The notes under the pieces: generated by a model | Seen by the model: only the letters and a program-made list of their open reading frames with translations | Database searches by the model: none | What the model was told of the DNA's origin: nothing | Translations under genes and position numbers: made by a program | Assembly: GCA_023428915.1 (NCBI GenBank) | Contig: JAEYWL010000106.1 | Span: 1-37,244 of the forward strand | DNA length: 37,244 bases | Direction of reading: 5' to 3' | Source: Verrucomicrobiota bacterium | GTDB taxonomy: Bacteria; Chlamydiota; Chlamydiia; Chlamydiales; JAEYWL01 | Shown: positions 8,139-16,484 of the stretch, one piece after another | Position numbering within the stretch: the first letter of the stretch is position 1 | Layout: each line of letters begins with the position of its first letter

Positions 8139-11100
8139 TTAGAAATTAACAACTTCGCCTTCAAAGGCTACCTCTAGTGATCCTGCCATGCTTAGATTAT
8201 TAAAAGTAGAAACTTTAGCTTCCCCTACCGGCTCATGGATAGGCTGTTCTAATGGAATAATTTTAGCAGGCGCTTGAATATGCCCGTTTCTATCAGAAGA
8301 GAATGGGACAGTCATGCCGTTGTAATTATCATCCTCACTTTGTGCCCGCAGGATAAATTTATGAGGTTGATCGGAGCCCTGTTCAATAATTGTTATTTTT
8401 TGCAGCTGATCCCAGTTTTCACTAGTAAATTCTATTACACTTGGCTGCACGCTGTCACTTTGGTTGAGAGCTTCAATGATAATAGTCACTTTACTTGTTG
8501 GAGGCGTATCCAAGAATAAGTCAATGGAACCTTGCACTCTATCGCCGCCAATTTCGTGGAATCCATGAGGAATCATTTCAACACCTGAATTGAAGGCGTC
8601 TCTGTCATGTTCTAAAAGTTGATCGAAAGCATAGATTTCTTGGCCTAGGGTCAAATGGCGGTCAAAGAAAACATTATTATTTAAACCATAACCGAAGAAG
8701 GCTAGCTGATCTTCTCCCCAGAAATACCCTAAGTCTAAAGCAGTGTAGGTGTTAAAAGGATTATCCGGATCGAATGGGGAAATTGGATTATCCGGGGTTG
8801 CCGGATTTACGGGGACTATAGGGGTTACCGGGTTATTAGGAGGGGCTGAATGCTGGTTGATTTCAATTGTCGCTATTACAGAAGCAGTCTGATCACCGCT
8901 GCTGTCAAAACCATGTGAATTGCTTGGATCGGAAAGCGCTAAGCTGAATTGCTGTGTTTTAGCAAATGCTCCGCTTTGCAGGGTCTGCACCTGTATGCTA
9001 TTTGTTGTAATACCGGGCTGGAAAGTCATCGTGCCTGAAGCTGCAACATAGTTAATGCCGCTTCTTGCAGTGCCATCGACTGTATTGTAGTTGAAAGTTA
9101 CAGGATCATAGTAAGGATTGCTTACCTGGAAAGTAAAGATGATTGGATTGGTCTCTTTAACGGTCGTTGGGGTAGCCGCAATAATGGTTGGCAACGGTGT
9201 AAATGGGGTGACAATAGCAGTATTAGTAGAGGATGGCCCATTAGAGGCAGATGTAAATGAGCTATCATTAGTTATTATAGTGCCATTCCTGGCTGCAGTA
9301 TTGAGCATTGCCTGGAACTGTATGGTGTAGCTGTCGCCTAATTGGGTTGTGCTGTCCAGAGCTAAATCGCCTAAAAGGATGCTGACATGATTGCCGTTGA
9401 CAATCTGTCCTGCGTCCCCATCAACAGCGTCGGTAAATTGCACTACAGTGCCATCAGGTTTAATAAGTGTTAATGTTCCTGGAACGTAAGTCAGCCCGGT
9501 CGGTAAAAAACTGTCTAAATTGACAGTATTGACAACCACGTTGCTTAAATTATTAAGGGTAATTGAGTATTGGAGGATATCCATAAAGCTGTATTGATTA
9601 GCCTGAGTCATATCGCTCACAGCCTGGCTGCTTGCAAAATTAGCAATTGCAGGTGTGATAATAGTGCCTGTGCTTGACAGGGAAACAGTGCTATTTGAAT
9701 CAGCATCGGTATAAGACAGCTGAACATTGTAGTCAACCGTGGCGCCTAGCGGCTTTAGTACTGCTGGTAGAATAGTGATGCTAAACTGGCTGGTTATTGG
9801 AGTAGCTCCTGGCTCGCCTTGCGGAATAAACTGTCCTGAAACAAATGGATTAACGGTTATTTGTCCGCTGGCAGCCAAGTAGTCTACGCCGCTCAAGGCA
9901 GAGCCATCGCTCGTGCTATAATTAAACGTAATAGGTGCAAAGTAAGGATTTGAGGCGGTAATTGTAAATATTTCGGTGGTCTGGCCGGCAGCAGAAGAGG
10001 TCGCGCTAACCGGAGTGATAGTAAAAGTTGGGAATGGGGTTGAGGTTGTGTAAGAGACGGTATTGCTTGCACCCTGCACTTGTCCGACCTGGGTGCTATT
10101 AAACATAATATCGGCAGTAAGACTGCTTATCGCATCAGAAACAACCACTCCATTTGCGACTGTAGGGTTGACTTGCAAATTGTAGCTTGCTGTGAAAGTT
10201 GCCCCTGTACTTAAAGTTGTACTTAAAATTTTCACAAAATAAGGATCAGAGGCAGACCCTGCTACAGCGGTGCCTCCAGATGAAGAAATAACGCCTGCAA
10301 AAGAAAGATTCGGATCGCGCGTGTCTAGCAGCTGCAAGCTGGAAAGGTCGACATTGCCGGTATTTGTTACTATCACAGTATAGGTAATGTAGTCGCCAAC
10401 CATCGGAGCAGCGCCTGACCCGGCAATAGCGGCTGTTTCTACTACTGTGAAGGCTGGTGTGAGGATGGTTCCAGTAGCGCTTGCATCAGGCACAAATATG
10501 TCAGAAGAATGATCGGAACTAAGGTTCAGGGTAAAGTTTTTTTGATCGGCAACATTTTGCGCGTCATAATTCAATTGGATGACGATAGCAGTTGAAGCAG
10601 TTGTCTGGCCGGCTAAAATTGTAACCTGGCCGCTGGCATTAGTGTAGCCATTCTGATTGCCGGCAGTTGACCAATCAATGATAATGTCTTCAGCTGTCGC
10701 TTGCGCTATTGAGACGGTAAAAGTCATGGTAGTAGGATCGCCGCTTTGTCCATATTGTACAGCTACCTGGTCAGGCACTTGCAGAAAAATGGGCTGGCCG
10801 ACCGTAAAGGTAACCTGATTGGTATCAGCAGCCGGTATATTAACGCTTGTGACTGCATCTGTATAGGTAAAAGAGGCTTGATTATCGACAAAGCCGGCAG
10901 CAATTAAATTTGCCTGTATGTTGAAGGTTACAGACTCGCCTGGAGTGAGGGTGCTGCCGTTTAGGGTAGCGCCGCTGAGGTTTGGAAGATTAAAGGTCAA
11001 AGTACCGTTGCTATATGTATATTGGTTGGATTGCAGGGCAACTCCATCTACAATGACACCTGCAAAGCTCATATGGGTTGTGTCGAGAATATTTGTGATC

Positions 11101-13589
11101 GTAATGGCAGAAGCTTCATCCACGCCATTATTGGTTGCGGTAAAGTTAAGCGAAACTCCTTCGCCTGGAAAAAACAGCGTGCTGCCTACATTGGTAAAGT
11201 TTGTAGGTGTTTGTTGTGTAACCGTTAAATCGTGATCAACAGCATTGATCAGAGTACCGGTAGCTGTTGCAGGAACTGTCAGTACTTCTGCATTTAAATT
11301 GAGGCCGACAGTTAAAGGAGTGCCTACATTATTCGCATCAAACGCTACCTGTACTGAAATCTGCTGGGTGGTGGGGCCATCGCTGAAAAATGTCACTGAA
11401 CCTGAAGCGCTGGTAAAGTCTATTCCGCTTACCGCTGTTCCTAAGCTATTTGTAGACCAGTTCACTACCAGGCCCTGACCGCTGGCGGTTGTATTGTTGT
11501 GCGAAGAATCGAGATTGGCTAAACTGCTGCCCAAACTAACATCAAATTGCAGCACGGTGCTTCCTGATTGAGTCAGCAACAGCACTGGGTTGCTTACAGT
11601 AACTGAAGGGTAAGGGTCATTATAGGGCACAGTCAAACTTGAACTCACAGCTTCGCTGCTGGTATCCTGAAAGTAGTTGATGACAGGGGTCAGCACTGAA
11701 TTTCCTGTTGCACCGGGATTGACTTGAAAGGCAAGTTGAATGGAATAAGTATCTCCCGGATTTAGTATTGGAGGAGCATCACCCTGATTCCCAGCATGAA
11801 AATTTAAAGTCAACACCCCATTTGTGTATGTAAGTACGGTAAGATAGCTCGTTTCTACACCATTTATAGAAAGTATCTGTCTGTCATTTAAGGCAAGACT
11901 TGGGTTGATATTTTCAAAACTGCTAATCGCTAATGACAAAGAGTCAAGTTCTAATGGATTATTTGATACATTTGAACCCTCGACTGTAAAATAATATTGA
12001 TCCCCGGGCTCTAAATCACCAATTGCGGGTGTATGGCCTGTAATAGCCAACCCGTTGTTATTTGGTGTATAATCAGTAGAAATGGTAAGCGATGGCGCAA
12101 GGGTCAATTGGCCGCTTGCAGTCTCTACAGGAGTAAATTGCGTGCCGTCAGTAGTAATGTTGACTTGCAAAACTTGAGGGGAAATAGTACCCGCCCCATA
12201 ATTAATATGCAGGCTAACTGAACCGCTTGTCTGTGCAGGTTGTATCAACACATCTCCTAATGAATAACCTTGCCCATAGCCAAGACCTGCAAGATTATTA
12301 TTTGCCAGCACAACCTCCCCTATATCCCACACCCTTTGCAAAAGCGGAGTGCTGAAAGTAAAAGTTAAATCGCCGCTTCCTCCCGGATTAAGGGTCAGAG
12401 TAGGACTATTAGTAAAAGTAAAGGTGGGAACTGTTACGGAAAATGAAGGATAGGCATTATAAACAAAGTTTTGCGGGTTGCCATCGCTATCTGTAAATGA
12501 CACAGTGGTGGTGTCATAAGGGAAAGCGCCCCATGGAGAATATGTAATGCCTTGCGCCTGAGGAGTATTGAGCTGAAATACTAAAGTGACCTGATGATGC
12601 TTGCCCGGTTCCCAGGATGAGTCGGTGATGGGCAGAACAAGCAAATTTCCGCCTTGTACGTTTAAAGCGCCATAAGTATCTCCGCGGTCGCTAGTGCCGC
12701 TAATGAAAGTAATCGTAGTATTATCAAAATTAAATGAAAGGCCGACATCATGTTCTGTGTGGTCGCCATCGTTATTTAGAACGTAGGTTATTTCAACAAA
12801 GTCCCCCGGCAAGACGTTGGTAATGTCAACGTTGGGATAAGTGCCTCCGCTGCCATCATTTACCGGCTTATAGGCAAACAAGTCTATGCTTTCAAGGGAA
12901 ATGCTATGCCCCAAGACATGGTCCCATGAAGCCACTGTATTTGCCTCAAAATAGACATTAGTCGTATCAAAGGCCGTTCCTGCTGCATCGTGCAATACCC
13001 AATTAGAGCCGATCAAGGGAGAATTGCCGATCAAGCTGGATGAGGCATTGATGTCAATATTTGTACCTGCATCATTTACAATATGCGTAAGTTCTTGTAT
13101 AAAAGCCTGTCCGGCATCACCTTTGCTCACATCGCAGGCAATAATATCAATCTGTCCATTTGACTGCACCTGGCTTGCGACCTGGCGCCAAAAATTGGCC
13201 ATAACGCCATCAGCATTTGTAAGCGAGGCTAAATCAACCTGATTTCCATCTCCTAAAGAGAAGCCGCCTTGATCTCCGGCCCCTACAAATCCAATCGAGC
13301 TGGCTTTTTGCCCGCCTAACGCTTTGCTGATATCTTGACTAAGTTGAGATAGAGATTCATGGGCGGGATCATAAGAAACTACTACGACACCTGCTTTGGC
13401 CGCATTGATTAAAGCTGCCGAGTCAGGAATATTATTGGGAACGATTAAAACATGAGGCCCAGCTGCAGGAGAAGGCGCCGCCTGTGCGGCAACTGCCGCA
13501 TCGTGAGCAACAGCACCATCTAATACGATTCTCTCCTCAAGAGGAATAAAGCAGTATTGTTTTTTGAAGCATAAATTATTTTTATTCAT
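8139..13589 (-). CDS. giant surface/secreted protein: DUF4347, then alternating DUF11-like and Calx-beta-like repeats
   Basis: An 1816-residue protein. Near the N terminus PLEERIVLDGAV matches the LEPR-type motif (LE.R.VLDA) found at the start of large exported proteins with DUF4347; there is no classical signal peptide. Residues of about 45-235 form a DUF4347 domain: HVLIVPNNIPDSAALI, then IDIIACDVSKGDAG and NWVLHDAAGTA. The region to about 1580 alternates DUF11/CARDB-like modules (for example YTVIVTNTGNVDLSSLQLLD) with at least four Calx-beta-like modules (for example FNYNTVDGTARSGINYVAAS). A proline-rich spacer (PVTPIVPVNPATPDNP) and a unique C-terminal domain end it. The ATG at 13587-13589 is preferred to an in-frame TTG 12 nt upstream. 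Likely a large adhesin or cell-envelope protein; the export route is not evident. Confidence 0.88.
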   Translation of the reverse strand: MNKNNLCFKKQYCFIPLEERIVLDGAVAHDAAVAAQAAPSPAAGPHVLIVPNNIPDSAALINAAKAGVVVVSYDPAHESLSQLSQDISKALGGQKASSIGFVGAGDQGGFSLGDGNQVDLASLTNADGVMANFWRQVASQVQSNGQIDIIACDVSKGDAGQAFIQELTHIVNDAGTNIDINASSSLIGNSPLIGSNWVLHDAAGTAFDTTNVYFEANTVASWDHVLGHSISLESIDLFAYKPVNDGSGGTYPNVDITNVLPGDFVEITYVLNNDGDHTEHDVGLSFNFDNTTITFISGTSDRGDTYGALNVQGGNLLVLPITDSSWEPGKHHQVTLVFQLNTPQAQGITYSPWGAFPYDTTTVSFTDSDGNPQNFVYNAYPSFSVTVPTFTFTNSPTLTLNPGGSGDLTFTFSTPLLQRVWDIGEVVLANNNLAGLGYGQGYSLGDVLIQPAQTSGSVSLHINYGAGTISPQVLQVNITTDGTQFTPVETASGQLTLAPSLTISTDYTPNNNGLAITGHTPAIGDLEPGDQYYFTVEGSNVSNNPLELDSLSLAISSFENINPSLALNDRQILSINGVETSYLTVLTYTNGVLTLNFHAGNQGDAPPILNPGDTYSIQLAFQVNPGATGNSVLTPVINYFQDTSSEAVSSSLTVPYNDPYPSVTVSNPVLLLTQSGSTVLQFDVSLGSSLANLDSSHNNTTASGQGLVVNWSTNSLGTAVSGIDFTSASGSVTFFSDGPTTQQISVQVAFDANNVGTPLTVGLNLNAEVLTVPATATGTLINAVDHDLTVTQQTPTNFTNVGSTLFFPGEGVSLNFTATNNGVDEASAITITNILDTTHMSFAGVIVDGVALQSNQYTYSNGTLTFNLPNLSGATLNGSTLTPGESVTFNIQANLIAAGFVDNQASFTYTDAVTSVNIPAADTNQVTFTVGQPIFLQVPDQVAVQYGQSGDPTTMTFTVSIAQATAEDIIIDWSTAGNQNGYTNASGQVTILAGQTTASTAIVIQLNYDAQNVADQKNFTLNLSSDHSSDIFVPDASATGTILTPAFTVVETAAIAGSGAAPMVGDYITYTVIVTNTGNVDLSSLQLLDTRDPNLSFAGVISSSGGTAVAGSASDPYFVKILSTTLSTGATFTASYNLQVNPTVANGVVVSDAISSLTADIMFNSTQVGQVQGASNTVSYTTSTPFPTFTITPVSATSSAAGQTTEIFTITASNPYFAPITFNYSTSDGSALSGVDYLAASGQITVNPFVSGQFIPQGEPGATPITSQFSITILPAVLKPLGATVDYNVQLSYTDADSNSTVSLSSTGTIITPAIANFASSQAVSDMTQANQYSFMDILQYSITLNNLSNVVVNTVNLDSFLPTGLTYVPGTLTLIKPDGTVVQFTDAVDGDAGQIVNGNHVSILLGDLALDSTTQLGDSYTIQFQAMLNTAARNGTIITNDSSFTSASNGPSSTNTAIVTPFTPLPTIIAATPTTVKETNPIIFTFQVSNPYYDPVTFNYNTVDGTARSGINYVAASGTMTFQPGITTNSIQVQTLQSGAFAKTQQFSLALSDPSNSHGFDSSGDQTASVIATIEINQHSAPPNNPVTPIVPVNPATPDNPISPFDPDNPFNTYTALDLGYFWGEDQLAFFGYGLNNNVFFDRHLTLGQEIYAFDQLLEHDRDAFNSGVEMIPHGFHEIGGDRVQGSIDLFLDTPPTSKVTIIIEALNQSDSVQPSVIEFTSENWDQLQKITIIEQGSDQPHKFILRAQSEDDNYNGMTVPFSSDRNGHIQAPAKIIPLEQPIHEPVGEAKVSTFNNLSMAGSLEVAFEGEVVNF

Positions 13590-13625
13590 AATAAAAACCA
13601 ATAATAATTTAAATCTCCAATTTTT

Positions 13626-13654
13626 ATTATATGTCTTATATATTTATTTTTAAA
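13626..13654 (-). promoter_or_regulatory. candidate sigma-70 promoter of the giant surface protein gene
   Basis: On the minus strand TTTAAA (13649-13654) and a perfect TATAAT (13626-13631) are separated by 17 nt in a very AT-rich stretch, giving a leader of roughly 30 nt before the ATG at 13589. The whole 13590-13781 gap is a divergent intergenic region shared with mqnC. Confidence 0.4.
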
Positions 13655-13781
13655 TCGAATAATCAACTCAATAATTATAAATTAAGATAACCCTATTCAA
13701 TTTGCATGCCAAAATTGATGCGAAGAAAATGAAGAAAATGCTATCAGTTTCATTTTTACTTTATATACATAAGGAACCGGA

Positions 13782-14912
13782 ATGCCTCACTCTCTCAAAC
13801 GCCTCTCATTTGATGATGGACTTAAACTTTTTACCGATGCGCCACTCGCAGAACTAAAAGCTTTGGCCAATGAAAAACGCTTTCAAAAAATTCCGGAAAA
13901 GACTGTCACCTTTGTTTTAGATTCCAACCCTAATTACACTAACGTATGTAATGCCGATTGCTCTTTTTGCGCTTTTTATCGCCATGGAAATGCCAAAGAC
14001 GCCTATACCAAAAATATCGAACAAGCACTTGAACACTTGGAATTTGCCAGAAAGGCCGGTTTAAATACCGTATTGTTGCAAGGGGGGCTAAATGACGAGC
14101 TTAAAGCTGATTATTATGTTTCCCTGGTAAAAGCAGCCAAAGAGCGCTACCCTGATATTTTTCCCCACTTTTTCTCGGCGCCTGAACTTTGGAATTGCGC
14201 CAAAGTATCAGGTATCACCATTAGGGAATTATTACAAAAATTGTGGGATGCCGGACAAAGAACATTGCCTGGCGGCGGAGCAGAAATTCTTTCAGAACGG
14301 GTACGATTTGCCATCTCCCCTAAAAAAATGGCACCGGGCGCCTGGATGGAGGTCCACGAGACAGCCCATGAAGTAGGCTTTAAATCCACAGCCACAATGA
14401 TGTATGGACACATAGAAGAACCGGAAGATATTCTCATCCATCTCGATACTTTGCGGCAAGCCCAAGATCGCATTCCAGGCTTCACTGCATTCATTCCTTG
14501 GAGTTATAAGCGGGACCGCACAGCATTAAGGCGTACAGTAAAAAAATGGGTAGGAGCAGAAGCTTATTTCCGTATTCTAGCCATTGCAAGAATCTACTTA
14601 GATAATTTTGACCATATTCAGGCTTCCTGGTTTGGCGAAGGAAAAGAGACGGGCATAGAAGCTCTCCAGTATGGCGCCGATGATTTTGGCGGCACTCTAA
14701 CTGAAGAAAACGTTCACCGGGCCACCAATTTTGTTAATCGCATCGATCATAAAGGGATCGTTGATATGATTTGGCAAGCAGGCTTTCAGCCCCTGCAACG
14801 CAATCCTTTATATGAAATCCTGCGACGCTATGAACCGGGAGAAATCATTGAGGTACCTGAAGAGCAGCGAGTAAAAGAAGTAGACAGATTAGCTATTTTA
14901 CAAAATTATTAA
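13782..14912 (+). CDS. mqnC: cyclic dehypoxanthine futalosine synthase (radical SAM)
   Basis: MqnC is a radical SAM enzyme of the futalosine pathway to menaquinone: it turns dehypoxanthine futalosine into its spiro-cyclic product. The 376-residue protein has the radical SAM cluster motif CNADCSFC (C56, C60, C63), preceded by NYTNV. It continues with LLQGGLNDELKADYYVSL, FSAPE, PGGGAEIL, TATMMYGH, GFTAFIPW and HIQASW, a series that fits MqnC better than its relative MqnE. AAGGAACCGGA precedes the ATG. A small lipoprotein gene follows after 12 nt. The pathway fits the ubiA and ubiX genes at 26.8-28.2 kb; mqnA, mqnB, mqnD and mqnE are not in the window. Confidence 0.93.
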   Translation: MPHSLKRLSFDDGLKLFTDAPLAELKALANEKRFQKIPEKTVTFVLDSNPNYTNVCNADCSFCAFYRHGNAKDAYTKNIEQALEHLEFARKAGLNTVLLQGGLNDELKADYYVSLVKAAKERYPDIFPHFFSAPELWNCAKVSGITIRELLQKLWDAGQRTLPGGGAEILSERVRFAISPKKMAPGAWMEVHETAHEVGFKSTATMMYGHIEEPEDILIHLDTLRQAQDRIPGFTAFIPWSYKRDRTALRRTVKKWVGAEAYFRILAIARIYLDNFDHIQASWFGEGKETGIEALQYGADDFGGTLTEENVHRATNFVNRIDHKGIVDMIWQAGFQPLQRNPLYEILRRYEPGEIIEVPEEQRVKEVDRLAILQNY

Positions 14913-14924
14913 TTGGGAGAAACT

Positions 14925-15164
14925 ATGAAAAAACAATGGTTACATACAACACTTTTTATTTTGTGTGCATGTGCACTTACCGGCTGCAAATCCGAGCAGC
15001 CTAAAGCCGCATCCGCTGACACCAAGCTTTCAAAAGATGACATTCTGATCAAAGATGAAGCCGATGATACAGACATTTACGCAATCCCCTTAGACTCTTC
15101 TGAGGCAGAAGAAAACCAGGAACTGCGCACACTGGAACAAGAAAGCAAAAAACCTAAGAAATAA
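14925..15164 (+). CDS. small putative lipoprotein
   Basis: A 79-residue protein with a lipoprotein signal peptide: MKKQ, a hydrophobic stretch TTLFILCACA, and a lipobox LTGC with the acylated cysteine at C21. The remaining 58 residues are charged and low in complexity (acidic centre, basic QESKKPKK tail), with no recognised domain. The ATG at 14925 is preceded by GGGAG, which supports this start over the in-frame TTG at 14913. It lies 12 nt after mqnC and is probably co-transcribed with it. Localisation is inferred as periplasmic side of a membrane; function is unknown. Confidence 0.75.
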   Translation: MKKQWLHTTLFILCACALTGCKSEQPKAASADTKLSKDDILIKDEADDTDIYAIPLDSSEAEENQELRTLEQESKKPKK

Positions 15165-15175
15165 GCGCTTTTATA

Positions 15176-15241
15176 GGCGCTTAAAGGGACAATGGACTCT
15201 AGGGACGCCAAGGACCTTAAGGACTTAAGGGACTAAGCGCC
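15176..15241. repeat. GGAC 9-nt-period element, copy A
   Basis: Six GGAC cores start at 15187, 15194, 15203, 15212, 15221 and 15230: one 7-nt step followed by four exact 9-nt steps. The array is bounded by the inverted octamers GGCGCTTA (15176-15183) and TAAGCGCC (15234-15241). Copy B at 23827-23934 has the same 7-then-9 spacing, the same TAAGCGCC edge and the same following bases (AAYTGCTT). The element lies between convergent genes. Confidence 0.8.
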
Positions 15242-15298
15242 AACTGCTTATTGTTGTCAACTTTAGCCGCAATGCGCATTAAGCCTAAACCAAAGATC

Positions 15299-15327
15299 AG
15301 CCGCGAAGCGGGAAAGCATTCGCGGCT
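15299..15327. terminator. hairpin between convergent genes
   Basis: AGCCGCGAA and TTCGCGGCT form a perfect 9-bp GC-rich stem with an 11-nt loop between the lipoprotein gene (plus) and the MDR gene (minus). Neither side has a strong U-tract. It may work as a bidirectional terminator or be a repeat remnant. Confidence 0.4.
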
Positions 15328-15336
15328 AAATTAAGC

Positions 15337-16353
15337 TCACTCCCCTAGTGAAACCACTACCTTGCCTATGTGTTTTTGGGCTTTTACATACTTGTAAGCA
15401 TCTTTGCTCTCTTCAAAAGAAAATACTTTATCAACGCAAGGCTTTAACCCCCAAGCCTCCATGGCGCGTGCCAAATCCTGCAGCTCTTGGGCGGATTCCA
15501 TATAAATGCCCCTGACAGTGATTTGACGCCGGAAGATATCCACTACATTTACATTGCTCTCAGCACCGCCTAAGATTCCAATTAAGGCAACCCGTCCATA
15601 GCTGCGGCAGGATCTTATAGACTCCGCTAATGAATCGCCTGCCACTTCAACTACAAGGTGCACTCCCTGCCCTTCAGCCAATGCCCGCACTTTTTCCGCC
15701 CATCCCGCATCGCGATAATCTAAAGTCGCATGCACTCCAAATTTTTCTTTTACTAAACGGCTTTTTTCAGCATTTGAAGTGGTCATAATTGTACGGGCCC
15801 CTAATTTCTCTGCAATTTGGGCTGCGAAAATCGACACCCCTCCAGTACCCTGCAGTAAAATCCAGTCACCCGGCCGCGTATGCCCATGAGTGACGACAGC
15901 AGACCAGGCTGTCAACCCGGCGATGGGTAGTGTGCTTGCCTCAACATAGGAGAGGTGCTCCGGCACTTTGACCAAGCTTGAGGCGGGATAGAGGACCTGC
16001 TGGCATAAGACTCCATCAACTCCGTTAGCGCCAATAAAAGTCTTTGCCCAGGAGCTCTTCAACTTCCCGGCCGGCCAAAATTTAAAAGGAGCATTCAGCA
16101 CCCTATCTCCCGGCTTAAGATCAGAAACTTCCTTCCCGACCTCTAGCACCTTCCCTGCCATATCAGAGCCAACAATAAAGGGCAATGCAGGCTTAGCGCC
16201 GTATTGGCCGCTTGCCGCCAGAATATCGCGATAATTTAGAGAAACAGCTTTGACCTCCACTAAAACTTCACAAGCCCCGGGAGTTCCCGGAGCCGGCCTT
16301 TCCTCAATCTTAAGGCTGTCTATTTCTTGGCTATCAGTAATTAGGCATTTCAT
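15337..16353 (-). CDS. zinc-independent MDR oxidoreductase (quinone oxidoreductase-like)
   Basis: A 338-residue medium-chain dehydrogenase/reductase. An N-terminal GroES-like domain (SLNYRDILAASGQYG, then PFIVGSDMAGKVLEVG) is followed by a Rossmann domain with the nucleotide-binding loop GTGGVS at 169-174. The structural-zinc cysteine cluster is absent and the catalytic-zinc residues are not evident, as in quinone oxidoreductase and enoyl-reductase branches. NAD(P)H dependence is expected; the substrate is unknown. An AGAGGAA site lies before the ATG. It follows homospermidine synthase on the same strand after a 127-bp gap holding a palindromic repeat, so co-transcription is uncertain. Confidence 0.85.
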   Translation of the reverse strand: MKCLITDSQEIDSLKIEERPAPGTPGACEVLVEVKAVSLNYRDILAASGQYGAKPALPFIVGSDMAGKVLEVGKEVSDLKPGDRVLNAPFKFWPAGKLKSSWAKTFIGANGVDGVLCQQVLYPASSLVKVPEHLSYVEASTLPIAGLTAWSAVVTHGHTRPGDWILLQGTGGVSIFAAQIAEKLGARTIMTTSNAEKSRLVKEKFGVHATLDYRDAGWAEKVRALAEGQGVHLVVEVAGDSLAESIRSCRSYGRVALIGILGGAESNVNVVDIFRRQITVRGIYMESAQELQDLARAMEAWGLKPCVDKVFSFEESKDAYKYVKAQKHIGKVVVSLGE

Positions 16354-16414
16354 TGGGGTTCCTCTTTTAGAGATTAATGAACGTTCGAGTTGTTATTGAT
16401 GCCGACCCTCTGGA

Positions 16415-16484
16415 TTAAAACCCGACTAGCTACCTTCTAAGAGCTCGAATCTGACTCTTAGAAGGTATAGCAAGTCGGGTTTAA
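16415..16484. repeat. TTAA-bounded palindromic repeat, copy 1
   Basis: A 70-bp near-perfect palindrome. The left arm TTAAAACCCGACTAGC, then TACCTTCTAAGAG, pairs with the right arm ending GTCGGGTTTAA; the loop is about 11 nt. TTAA lies at both tips, and the right TTAA includes the stop codon of homospermidine synthase. Its reverse complement matches copy 2 at 30101-30200 through CTTGCTA and TCAGATTCGAG. It could form a strong RNA hairpin and so end the upstream transcript. Confidence 0.85.

Noticed and set aside
15176..15241. CRISPR-like array
   Set aside because: The 9-nt steps are far too short for repeat-spacer units, and there are no spacers or cas genes.
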